Assembly: GCA_016584495.1 (NCBI GenBank)
Contig: WAID01000004.1
Span: 1,240,001-1,304,000, forward strand
Origin: Celoporthe dispersa
Lineage: Eukaryota > Ascomycota > Sordariomycetes > Diaporthales > Cryphonectriaceae
DNA: 64,000 nucleotides
Reading direction: 5' to 3'
Shown piece by piece: positions 54,646 to 64,000 of the stretch (position 1 is the stretch's first letter; each line of letters begins with the position of its first letter). A model generated the notes under the pieces. It searched no databases, was not told where the DNA came from, and was given only the letters and a program-made list of their open reading frames with translations. A program made the position numbers and the translations under genes.

Positions 54646-55941
54646 CTAGTCGTCCAGGGCAGACTTTGCCTTGGCCTTTGCGCCGCGCAGCTTCGCCTTC
54701 CGCTCGGCGATCTGCCTATCGAGCTTGTCGTCGTTGCTCTCGGGGAGGTTCGCCCTCTTGGCCTTCTTGGCCTCCGGCTCCTCCTCTTCCTCCTCAGAGC
54801 CGGCAGTCTTGCGCTTCTTGCCGACGTTGGCCTGCTCCTTCTTGGCCTCGATGGCCTTTGCCCTCTCCGAGCCGTTGGCGATGATATCGGTCTCGGCGTC
54901 TAGCCACAGCTCGGAAGACTGCCAGATGGGCAGGGCCACGGTCTGGGGCCCCTTGACAAAGATAGCCTTGATGCCGTTCTTCTTCTTGGGCACGTACTTG
55001 TTGGCCATGTCGCCGGCCACCTTCACGATGTTCTCGGACAGCGCCTCCGGGCCCAGGCCGGCGACGCCGACCTTGACGGCCGTATTGGTGGAGGGCGACA
55101 GGTGCACGAGCGCGCAGCCGAGGGCCTTCTCGATCTCGGCGGCGACCTCCTTGGCGGACCTGCAGTTGACGTCCTCCGGGTTCGCTGCCGCCGCCGCCTT
55201 TTTACTCCGCGGGGCCTCGCCGCCGTCGCGCTGCTGCTGCTTCTTTCTCGACAGGACGACGGGTATGGGCCTCTTGGCGGTGGTCTTGTAGAAGCTCTTG
55301 CCCAGGGCCTTGGGCAGGCGGTTGATGATGCGGTCGTCGCCGAGGAAGATGTCGTGCTCGGAGGCGAGCTTGCGCTGGGCCTCGTACTGCCTGAACTTGG
55401 CGGTCAGGTGCTTGAGGTCGACGACGCGGGTGACGCGCGCCCGCAGGTGGTCGGGGAAGTCATCCGAGGCGACGATGTTCTTGTAGTGGCGCTGGGGCTC
55501 CGGCACGATGAGGCAGATGGTGGCCTCCCTGGTCGGCGTCGGCGTCGCGCAGGGGGTGCGGGAGGGCGATCTTGGCGGGCTGCAGCTTCTTGGTGTCGTG
55601 GATGTGGCGCTTGGTGGTGATGGTCAGCCAGATGGGCGTCTCGGCGGCAGAGGGGACGTCCTCCTCGTTGTCGGCGGCGTCGAGGATGTTCTTCTTGGTC
55701 GCGCTGGCGGCGGTCTCCGCGGCGGTCTTCTTGATGTGTGCCAGGAGCGCCTTGGAGGCTTTGAGGGCCTACTTGGGGGGGGGAGACAAAGGCTTTGGGT
55801 CAGTTCCGTATCCAAACGAGGTCCCGTGGAGAAGGACAGCGAGAGAAGAATGATCTGTCTGGCGGAGGTATTCACCTGATCAGGGTCGACCTCAAATTGA
55901 GGTGCCTTGTCGTGCTTCACGACTGCTTTCGTGGGAGCCAT
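54646..55941 (-). CDS. Ribosomal L1-domain ribosome-biogenesis protein (Cic1/Utp30/RSL1D1 type), one frame break
   Basis: Exons 55941-55876 and 55768-54646; about 395 residues. It begins MAPTKAVVKHDKAPQFEVD. The L1 domain is spread through the middle: ALLAHIKKTAAETAA, TPIWLTITTKRHIHDTKKL, NIVASDDFPDHLRARVTRVV, FLGDDRIINRLPKALGKSFY and KTTAKRPIPVVL, followed by IEKALGCALVHLSPSTNTAV and GPQTVALPIW. The C-terminal tail is Lys/Glu-rich and coiled-coil-like with nuclear-localisation-like clusters. This matches the nucleolar family needed for maturation of pre-60S particles or the small-subunit processome. The frame changes near 55529-55532, where one base appears extra. Since the family is broadly conserved and growth-related, a real null is unlikely, which argues for a sequence error. 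Confidence 0.82.
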
Positions 55942-56460
55942 GCTTGAATTTTTTTTTTTTCCTTCTTCTGGCTTGTTGAGAAATGGAAGGAGAACTTTCT
56001 CAACTTTGGCTGCAGAAGGAGGCCATGTGCATTCGGCTGAGGTTGGAATTGGAGTTTGGCAGCGTGCAGGGGCTGTCTCGAAATTTTTCTTATCTTATCG
56101 CTAGACCCTTGATTGAGTGATTGAGGCCCAGCGCCCTTGCTCTGTCTAGCAGGGCAGAATCTCGGCTGCCCCTCACCTCCTCGCTCAGCCTTCATTTCCG
56201 CCCCAATTCCTCTGCTCTTCATGGGACATGGGCAGCAGGAACATGTTGATGAGTACCTTCCACTCATAAATATTAATTCAGTTGTTGGGTTGCATGTACT
56301 ATAAGATGTCCTCTATCTATCAAGTGATCTGCGTCTATTTCTTAGTGCGTCTAGCTCTTGTCTATCTCTCATCTGTCTACACCTTTGTCCGGGTCATCAT
56401 CTGATGAGAAGCCTGAAAGGGGAAATCAACAACCTGGCCATCTCTAAATCCGTCTTGTCT
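55942..56460. other. Spacer
   Basis: Promoter of the L1-domain gene and 3' region of the phosphatase gene. No gene seen. Confidence 0.5.
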
Positions 56461-57329
56461 TTAGTTCGCGGCCTCTTTGACGCTGATCTTTCCGGAGACA
56501 ACATCCTTGACGACTGAGAGGATGCCCGAGAAGTCCTCAAACGTGGTAAAGGGCACGTTCTCCTTCTCGCAGTACGTGACGAGGTCTCTGCCTGCCTTGG
56601 CAAACATGAGGTCCGTCTCCTTTGCGGCCGACAGGTCCGACACCCCATCGCCGGCGTAGAACAGGTATGGCCTCTGGTCCTCGGGCAGCTGTGAGTATTT
56701 TCGGATCTCGAGGGACTTGTCATGCCCAAAGCCGCTGTGTTGGACTGTCAGCATGAGCTCTGCTCCGGGCCCGCCCGCGGGGGGGCTCAGGTTCAGGTGT
56801 CCAAGGCGGGCGTGTGGGGGAAGGGCAGCGGTACCCACCTGTCATCGTGGAACTCGATCTCCCACCCCTTCTCCTCATTGATATCCTTCCCGGGCCGGGC
56901 CTTGACGTTGTTGCTCACGATCTGCAGCTCGCTGGCGTCCTCCTCGCCCAGCAGGTGGCCCAGCAGCGCGCGGATGATGGGCTCCATGCCGCCGCTCAGG
57001 ACGACGATGGGGATGTTGTTCTGCTTGGCGTAGGCGTGGAACTCCTTGAAGTAGGGGTCCAGCTGGATGTTCTTGAGGAGCAGCTGGATGCACTGGTCGT
57101 AAGGGGTGCTTATGCTCTCCATCATCTCCAGGAACGAGTCCCGGAAGTCCCTCTTGCCGAACAGGACGTCCTGGTTGCCCTTCTTCCTCAGCTCGGTCCC
57201 GAAGCCGACATTGTCCGTCATGAAGTCATTGCTGTCCTGGAGGGTGATGGTGCCGTCGAAATCGGTGAAGAAGATGTGTTTGGGGTTGGTCTTGAGCGCT
57301 GGAAGCGCAGCGGGCGTGTCGGCACTCAT
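56461..57329 (-). CDS. HAD-superfamily phosphatase (phosphoserine-phosphatase/MtnX-like)
   Basis: Exons 57329-56839 and 56734-56461; 254 residues. The frame upstream of ATG 57329 contains only a TTG, so the shorter start is used. HAD motifs: motif I FFTDFDGTIT with the nucleophile Asp and acid/base Asp; motif II IPIVVLSGGMEP; motif IV LFYAGDGVSDLSAAKETDLM binding magnesium. An insert typical of C1-cap HADs lies between motifs I and II (DFMTDNVGFGTELRKKG). The family hydrolyses small phosphomonoesters in the cytosol; relatives include phosphoserine phosphatases and the methionine-salvage phosphatase MtnX. The actual substrate cannot be read from sequence. No link to the biosynthetic cluster is evident. 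Confidence 0.86.
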
Positions 57330-58177
57330 CTTGCCTGTACTGTATCGGGGTGTATTGTTTTGTACTGTAAGTAGGTGGTGCACGGGTGCGTGAGAAGAGG
57401 GAGGGGTCAGCAAAAAAAAAAAAAAGAAGAAAAAAACTTGACAACGATACGGCCCTTCAGGAAGAGAAGATGATGACGAACAAGAGCCGTTGGGTCAAGA
57501 ACAGAAATGCAAGGCCCTCCCCGGGTGCGTCGCCCGCAAACCCGGGCAGAAACTCCTTGTTAACCCCCGACATGACCCAACCCAAGACGCGCTCCACAAC
57601 ACGTTTCGGGCGGTTGGCTCGGCGGCTGGAGGTGCGTCATTTCAGCGGTCGAAACTCGCAGAATTCCTCGGCGCTAACCGGGCAGCCTCTTGGTGGAAAA
57701 AATCGGGGTCCTCCAGCGGGCGATGGGCGCTGACCGACCGCCATCGGAGGCGGTAATATACATTGTGCACCGTCCCGAACACTGACCCAGATGGCTAAAG
57801 CAAAGAAGAACCAAAAAAAAAAAAAAAAAAAAAAAAGAGAGAGAGAGAGAAAGAAAGAAAAGAAAAGAAAAAGAAAAAGCAGGACAAGCGACGTCTTCGA
57901 GAACATCCAAGGCTTAAATTTCTGAAGAAGACAAGCATGAGGTTCGACCGATATGCTATTTATTCCTCATCCATTCATGCTCTCTCAGGTAATTCTGCCC
58001 TCAACAGGCAGTCGTCGACATGCGCCCAAGACACATCTGATATGCATCTCCTTGCCGCAACGGGCATCATAACCTCTTCTTCCTTTGAATCAGCAGCGAA
58101 TACACCTTTCATGGTTTTTTTTTCCTTTGCCTCCTTTCAGGTCTCTCTTTAGCCTTTTTTCCTCACAATCTACCATT
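57330..58177. other. Spacer with poly-A and GA/GAAA tracts
   Basis: About 850 bases. A long A run near 57813-57836 continues into AG and GAAA repeats up to about 57880. No gene recognised. Confidence 0.5.
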
Positions 58178-58806
58178 CTAGCCACCAAATGTACCACATG
58201 TGACCCGTGGACTGTCATCCGTGCCTGAGTTGCAGCAGATACTCCCATCGGTCCAGTTGACCCCGATAAGGTCATCTATATACCACCATGGTCAGAGAAA
58301 GAGAGAGGTATGGGGAGAGAGAAAAAAAGAAAAATCATGGGAGATATCTTGCACTCACTCAAGCTGCACGAAACGTGGACTCCCTCACACGTGCAGGCAT
58401 AATAGTACGCATCAGTGCCAACACAACCGCTGCAATTAGACCTATATCCACCGCTAAATCGTCCTCAGCAGCGTCATTACCATCAAGCTGGTCAAGGGAA
58501 GGCAAAGAAAGGGTAAAAAAAAGGATAATCATCACAGGGTACCATGACTACCACTCACCCTTGATCTCCCACAAGACCCTGCCCGTCAAAAGACAGGCAG
58601 TCATCAAGGCTGAGGAACGACTCCGGCGGAAACGGCCTGTTGGTGACGTTAAAGGCACAGTCCGAGCCGGTCGCCGTGGTGTAGTCCCCGCTGTACCCGG
58701 TCTCTGCGCAGTCGTGGGCGTAGTTTGAGAAGTTCCGCGCGGCGGCTGTTGCGGTGGCGGTGCTCAGGAGGAGAGCTGCTGCCGGGACGAGGACTAGGGG
58801 GCGCAT
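58178..58806 (-). CDS. Small secreted CVNH-like (cyanovirin-N homology) protein
   Basis: Exons 58806-58559, 58441-58359 and 58275-58178; 142 residues. A signal peptide (MRPLVLVPAAALLLSTATA) is followed by a Cys-rich domain: ARNFSNYAHDCAETGYSGD, SFLSLDDCLSFDGQGLVG, SGCVGTDAYYYACTCEGVHV, then SCSLNDLIGVNWTDGSICCN and the end RVTCGTFGG. The NFS start, the ACTC strand and the LNDLIGVNWTDG segment resemble the fungal cyanovirin-N homology fold, which binds oligomannose-type glycans; with many Cys residues it could also be a general small secreted cysteine-rich protein. A single-ORF reading stops after exon 1. It lies next to the GH71 gene on the same strand. Confidence 0.7.
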
Positions 58807-59436
58807 TATGGACTGCTGTGTGTGTAATTTGGTGGGTTGTCTCGTGAGGCTAGCACCAAAATAAGTGTCGGAGAATGTGTGCCGTACTTTAAATGAGGCC
58901 GTCAATATGTCCAAATAAGAGTCAATACTGTTTCGTATAGCCGATAATTAGAATGGCGCCTGCCTTGCCCTCCCCTCCTCCCCCTCCTTGAAATACTTAT
59001 TCTGTCTCCAGCCCATCCCCACATGCGGTTGTGCTTCGAAGGCTGGTGATTCACCAAGTTTCCCCCTTGACTAACCAATGATTATCTAGTGATATAAAAC
59101 TACGGGTGTTACGGTGATAAGTAGCCTAGATGACGCTAGTGTTACGTATGAATCAAGCCAAATGGAGATAAACAAGAAGTACTGGACTGCATAAAGATCA
59201 TTACTAGTCCATCTTCATGAGGAACAATTCCTAACGCTATCAATGTAGCAACGTTTGATTCTGGAAAAAATTTGTACATCTGCCTCTGAGGCACAGAAAA
59301 ATAGAAAACTAAAAACAGTCCCGGGTATCCAACAAACAAGTTTCCAAACAAAGTTTCTTTCCCCAAGTATAGAGCCCCGAGGGCAAGGAATGACAAGAAG
59401 ACAAGACAATAATTATACAATCACAATAACACAAGC
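58807..59436. other. Spacer
   Basis: Promoter of the CVNH-like gene and 3' region of the GH71 gene; no gene seen. Confidence 0.5.
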
Positions 59437-61527
59437 TTAACTGCTGCAGTCGGTGGAGCAGGCAGTGTCCGGACAATACCCAAGCTGGCATGTATACGCA
59501 CAGAGCGTATCATAGATGGTGTCCTCGCCCGAGATGGCGCACCCGGTAGTCGCGATGCCTGCCTCGTACGTCACTGCAGTGCCGGTCGATGTGCAAGTGC
59601 AGGCCTCCGTGGGACAGAACCCGGCAGCGCAGGCAAAGGTGCACAGGCCGAGCAGATTGAGTGACAGCCCATCAGCGACGGTACCGGCGTTGCAGTCAGA
59701 AGTGCTAGATGCCGTCGAGGAGGCAGAGGACTGAACCTGAGACGCTGCAGCAGCTGAGGATTGTGCCTTTGATGCGGTAGCAGAGGCCTGGGTCTGAGAG
59801 GCAGCAGACGAGCCTGTGGTGACCTGCGAGCTCGAAACCGCCGCAGTCGTCTGTGTCGCAGCCGTAGCGGTCGGTTGGCTCCCGCCAGTGGCACTAGCAG
59901 CCGCGCTCCCAGCGCCAGTCGTCGATGCTGCGACAGCGGTTGGGGTGCCCAGAGAAGGAGTGGCAAGGCAGGTGGTTACGGACAGACCAGTCAAGAACGA
60001 GACCAAGCCGTCGGCACCCAGAGGATCCGAGTCCTCAGCAGGCAAGGTTCCCACATAGGTATTGAAGTTGTAAATTCCGCAAACACCTGTTCATATTCGG
60101 GGTCAGCCAACAAAAGATAGATCCAGGGCGGGAAGAATTTGTCTCTCGAGAGCTATGGCCAAGAGCGCTTACAGGAATCCTGGATGTCTTTCAGGCTTGT
60201 GCCGCTCAAGACGGTCTTGGAGTCTCGTGTCAGGGAGAAGCTCTGCTGTCCGACGCCCATCGGCATCTGAAACGCGTTGGCTCCAGCTTTGGCGTCAAAG
60301 GTCTGGGTGGTATCCCCAGAGGTGACGCTCAGGGTACCATCAGCAGTCAGGAGTGTGACGACGAAGACAGCGTCCTCGAGATCCTCATAGCCATTGGGCT
60401 TGCCGTTGAAGTAGTTCCCGCTGCTGTTATCCGCGGCCCCCATCGTATTGTCCGTCGAGTCGCACTCCACGGTGCTCGGGGTCGGTCGGTACCAGTAGAT
60501 GATCTGGTCCTCGGTGATGTATGAGTCGACCGCTGCTGCTCCTGCCTTGTAGGCTGCGATGAAGGGCTTGGCAAGCGTCCGGAAGCCATCATGAGGCATG
60601 TCGTTGACCCACTTGGACGCCCCGTCGTCATAGTGCATTGACGAGAGCGGTCCAATGTAATGGCTCTCACCGTAGTCGTTCCATGTGATCATCTCCACGT
60701 ACTGGGGGGCCAGGGACAACACCTCGTTCCAGCGGGTGAACCACAGCAGGTCACTCGGGAAGACAAAGTTCTTGGAATAGGTGACCTCGGGACCGTAGTG
60801 CGTGCTGAACCACGGCGAGACGGGGGCGATATACGGCATGGTCGACAGCCAGGATTTGTACGTATCATCGCCGTCGACGACTGTGATGTTGGTCCCGCCC
60901 GCAATAGGCGCCTTGTTGTCTCCGTTGCTATCCCATCCCATCCAGTTCAGCGCACCGTCGATGCTGGCGCTAGGGTCGGTCGTCAAGGTCGGGTGGAAGT
61001 TCGGGGCGAAGAAGATATCAGAGCCCACAGCGGTCCGCACGGCGGAGACGTCGAGTCCATCACCGGCGAAGGAGGAGGCAAAGATCTTGCCGTCGACCAT
61101 GAGCTGCGCCGACTCGGCCCCATACTTGGCGATCATCTCACCAATCTCCGTAGCATCGGTAGACGGGTCCCACCAGTTAAAGTCAAAGGAGATGAACACA
61201 GACATGCCGTTGTCGGCCGCAGATTCGTACGCATACCCGAGCTGCGTATCCGTGAAGTCATCTGTGCCTATGTTCAGGGCGAAAGCATCTATGCCTAGGT
61301 CTTTGGCTATCTGCATGTCTGAGTCCCAGTCCGCCGCGCTGGTTCGGTCCGAGATGATGCCCACCATAAAATGGCAGAAGACGAGCTTGTCGGACGACGT
61401 TGTGGTGTTTTGCCGCCGGTCAAGGAGTGTAGAGGACGAGCCAGCGTCCGAGAGAAGAGAAAGGGGCAGCGCTGGCGAGCGATGCTGCCAGCAGACATGT
61501 TGAAAAAAAGGAACGGAAGCCAAACAT
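59437..61527 (-). CDS. Secreted GH71 alpha-1,3-glucanase (mutanase), one frame break
   Basis: Exons 61527-60173 and 60086-59437; about 667 residues. The start ATG 61527 gives a signal peptide (MFGFRSFFSTCLLAASLASA), after which the frame changes in the G run 61463-61466 (one base appears extra). The GH71 catalytic domain follows: KLVFCHFMVGIISDRTSAAD, FALNIGTDDFTDTQLGYAYE, VFISFDFNWWDP, FFAPNFHPT, LNWMGWDSNGDN and EMITWNDYGESHYIGPL, with the Asp/Glu cluster expected for retaining or inverting catalysis. A beta-sandwich accessory region precedes a long Ser/Thr/Ala-rich linker and a C-terminal Cys-rich module (LCTFACAAGFCPTEACTC, YCPDTACSTDCSS). Family members hydrolyse alpha-1,3-glucan in fungal cell walls, in self wall remodelling or mycoparasitism. 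The frame reading from 61550 begins with TTG and lacks a signal peptide. Confidence 0.9.
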
Positions 61528-63416
61528 GTTGGGCGATGTCGCGAGAACAACCCTAGGGAAGGACGAAGAAGGAGAAGGAGAAGGAGAAGGAGAAGAAGAA
61601 GAAGCCTAGAGCATGTGAACTCACCATCGTGGGCTCCTCTCTTGTTGCGCCGACCACATCACCCTTTTTAACTTTGTTTCCTTTTTTCCCTTTCTTTCCT
61701 GTGCAGCAGGAAGGAGAAACAGCTTTTGTCCCGGCCATCCTGCCTGAGCGCGGCAAATAAAGCAGCCCATCCTGCCTGGTGGCGCCCACCTCCATCCGCC
61801 CCGTTCCGCCCCATTGTGAAGGAAGGAGGCGCAAAGGGCATGTTGGTGTAAGTACGTACCGCGACCTCAGACCCACCTGGCCCCCAACCAATGGCCTAGT
61901 TCGACATCCAATCGACACCCGGACTTGAAACGCAGGTCTTTCCAAGGTGGACCGAGACCTCAAGCCAAAGCGGTAACTATAGGATTTGTGGCGTCCATAT
62001 CTCTGTGTGTCAAGGCGAGGTAAAATGCATTCCTCGAGCCAGTCTGCTCCTCGAATGTGTTATGCCAAGTTCGCTCAGGGCTCGACAGTTTGGGGGTGAA
62101 GGTTTCTCTGCAGATGGCCCATGTTCAATTCCTCAGCCTGCGAAACAATCCTACCGATAATACATACAAAATTATGTATATATATAGAGAGAGAGAGAGA
62201 GAGATGTAGGAATAGAGTGGTTCCATGCAAACAAGAAATGTTTATCGAGACTCACAGAGGCTGGACCCTGAACGGTTGTTGGAGCATGCCCTGTGGTGGA
62301 TGTGGTGGGGGAGGGATCGCCAACCTGCTGCCCCCACAAAGGGCCTGGACGCTGGGCAGCATCGGGAGAGATCAACGATGGGTAGTGGTGGTATCGCACG
62401 GGATCTCCTGCACGTCAGATCGCCCTTGCATTACGCACGCAAGGGGCAGATTGTCATCTACCCAACAGGCGAGAGACGATCGCTGCAGTCAGAGCGCACA
62501 GAGCGCACATGCCTGGTGCTCACCCTGATCGACTCGTGCAGTTGTCGCAGCGTTGGTGCGCAAAGAGATAGCCCCAGACCTCTCAAGTCCAGGCGGGGCG
62601 GTACGGCGGGGCTAGTCCATCCTCCGCGCGTACAGCTTTTTATGTAAGCATTTTGAAAAGTGTACTAACAATACTGGCTTACAAGGGTCACTCACCCTAC
62701 ATGGGTCACATAGCGCATGTACAGCCTCTACGCATGCCTGGGCGAGTGAGATCTTCCAGACATCTAAACTCTGGCAAGAAGTATTAGGCATGTACTGACT
62801 AGATAGCACCTATCGAAATCACAATGGTCTCACAGGCACTACTATACCGCATGATTAGTAGTATACGGAGTATAACTATCCATGTGGTAATTATACTCTA
62901 TTTTTGACCGCATCCATGCAGACGTTGGTGCAGCCAAAATCCTCCTGAGATGCCGGTGCCTACGAGCATTGTTCCCTACTATGGTAGGCTTCGCTAGGCT
63001 CTCCTCAACCTGACCCTTGCTCTGGTATCTGGGCAAAAGAGCCTCAGGAAGCACAAACTGATCTCGCTTATTCAAGGGGACGTGCATCTGTGGCAAAGCT
63101 GCAGGGTGGCTCTTGCGGGGCAAACTTCCCGACATTTAGCTCCTACAGGAATAACAGCCCCGTAAATATATATAAAAAATAATTCTACATATATAGATTT
63201 AATTGCCGATGCAAATTTGGGGAAAATAAGGCAACCAACCGATCGATTACAGGATGTGCGAGTGGACAATCAGCTAAATCAGGCTCGGGTTTCAAGGTTG
63301 GTGCAGATGACGAGGAGTGCGAGTTCAATAGCGTCTGGGTTGATACTCATTGCTAGTGCAAGTGTAAGAAAATACTGTCCATCTTAAAGTGGCCTTCTCC
63401 ATATCGAATAGAAATT
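61528..63416. other. Gene-free region
   Basis: About 1.9 kb with a GA-type run near 61558-61600, a TA/GA repeat near 62175-62204 and no protein-like ORF. Confidence 0.5.
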
Positions 63417-64000
63417 TCAAGGGCAGAGCTTTCTCTCATGCCAGCCTAGTTCTGCTTTCTTGACAACCCAGACCTGACCCTTCTTGGCCTTGTTCTGGGT
63501 GGCACACTTGATCTTGGTACCGTTGGTGCTGCTGCCATTGTCGAGAGTCAGGCAGCTTCCGTTGAACCTGACGCTGTAGATGCTGAAAATACAGTGTTAA
63601 CTTTATAATTTCCATAGAAGTAAGAAGAATATTGGCTTCCAAGTGCAAGGGCTCACTCACTACAGCTTGTACAGGTCACCGGCCTCGGCGCAGGCGACGC
63701 GCCAGTGAGCAGAGTTGGTGTCTGCATCACCAGTCTGCGGAACGACAGCACCGCCATCCTCTTCTCGATGTTAGCTCATTGGACATGATAGAGGGACAAG
63801 GGCAAGTATCTGTTCTAGGAGATCCTCGCTTACCCCTGGCGGCAAGATACTGTCCAGTCTTCTTGTTGATGATCAGCCACTTCTTGTCACCAATGTCCGC
63901 GAACTGCCAGAGCTGATTCGGGTTGGTGACGCTGAAGGAGTCTCCATAATCCCTGAACCACTGCGTCAGCTTCCCTCTCGAGAAGAAAAAAAAGAAAATC
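63417..64000 (-). CDS. Beta-trefoil (ricin-B-type) lectin-domain protein, 5' partial
   Basis: Visible exons: from about 63985 down to 63834, 63760-63661 and 63582-63417. The 5' part lies beyond the window or a further intron. The translated pieces carry the repeated beta-trefoil pattern with QxW-type motifs: DSFSVTNPNQLWQFADIGDK, KWLIINKKTGQYLAAR, GGAVVPQTGD, NSAHWRVACAEAGDLYKL, then YSVRFNGSCLTLDNGSS, TKIKCATQNK and QVWVVKKAELGW. Fungal proteins of this fold bind galactose- or GalNAc-type sugars and are not toxins by themselves; no catalytic chain is seen here. Phases close at both introns. It completes a run of carbohydrate-related secreted genes. The N-terminus and any signal peptide are not visible. 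Confidence 0.75.

Noticed and set aside
54671..55291. 206-codon plus-strand ORF with hydrophobic stretches
   Set aside because: Antisense to the Lys/Glu-rich L1-domain gene; Leu/Phe/Ser richness is the complement of Lys/Glu codons.
61500..61550. GH71 start at 61550
   Set aside because: The codon is TTG and gives no signal peptide. ATG 61527 in another frame gives a clean signal peptide, with a frame change at the G run 61463-61466.
1..64000. tRNA or rRNA genes
   Set aside because: Scanning by eye for T-arm and anticodon-arm patterns gave no cloverleaf I could support; a dedicated covariance-model search would decide.

Overview
This window is nuclear DNA of a filamentous ascomycete (Pezizomycotina, probably Sordariomycetes; the class is my inference). 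Genes are interrupted by 50-140 base introns with GTRNGY donors and YAG acceptors. Coding DNA is GC-rich and several intergenic stretches are strongly AT-rich. Most genes had to be assembled from exons, and exon lengths were checked so that reading phase closes at every junction.

Left flank (1-10090): the 3' part of a NAF1-type H/ACA snoRNP assembly factor, a 3.8 kb gene-free stretch, a single-pass membrane protein with an SH3 domain, and a small cupin protein.

Central biosynthetic region (about 10.1-50 kb): an ABCC-type ABC transporter and an MFS transporter on a shared divergent promoter; an ATP-grasp protein; a D-amino-acid oxidase; three membrane proteins with paired HxxHC motifs (UstYa family or UstYa-like); a secreted precursor made of Lys-Arg-bounded repeats with Trp-Tyr-Asn cores; a fold-type II PLP enzyme fused to rhodanese; and a roughly 5,090-residue four-module NRPS (partial C, A-T, C-A-T, C-A-T, C-A-T-E, terminal C). 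The precursor together with the HxxHC proteins is the signature of a fungal ribosomal peptide (dikaritin-type RiPP) pathway. It lies inside what looks like an NRPS cluster. Whether these are one pathway or two interleaved ones cannot be settled from sequence. No pathway-specific transcription factor, P450, methyltransferase or S41 peptidase was seen.

Right flank (51-64 kb): a YCII-domain protein, a secreted M28 aminopeptidase, a Cic1/Utp30-type ribosomal L1-domain protein, a HAD phosphatase, and a group of secreted carbohydrate-active or carbohydrate-binding proteins (CVNH-like protein, GH71 alpha-1,3-glucanase, partial beta-trefoil lectin).

Quality caveat: at least eleven single-base frame breaks occur in eight genes, many in C or G runs, and one is in a probable housekeeping gene. 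This points to residual sequencing errors more than gene decay.
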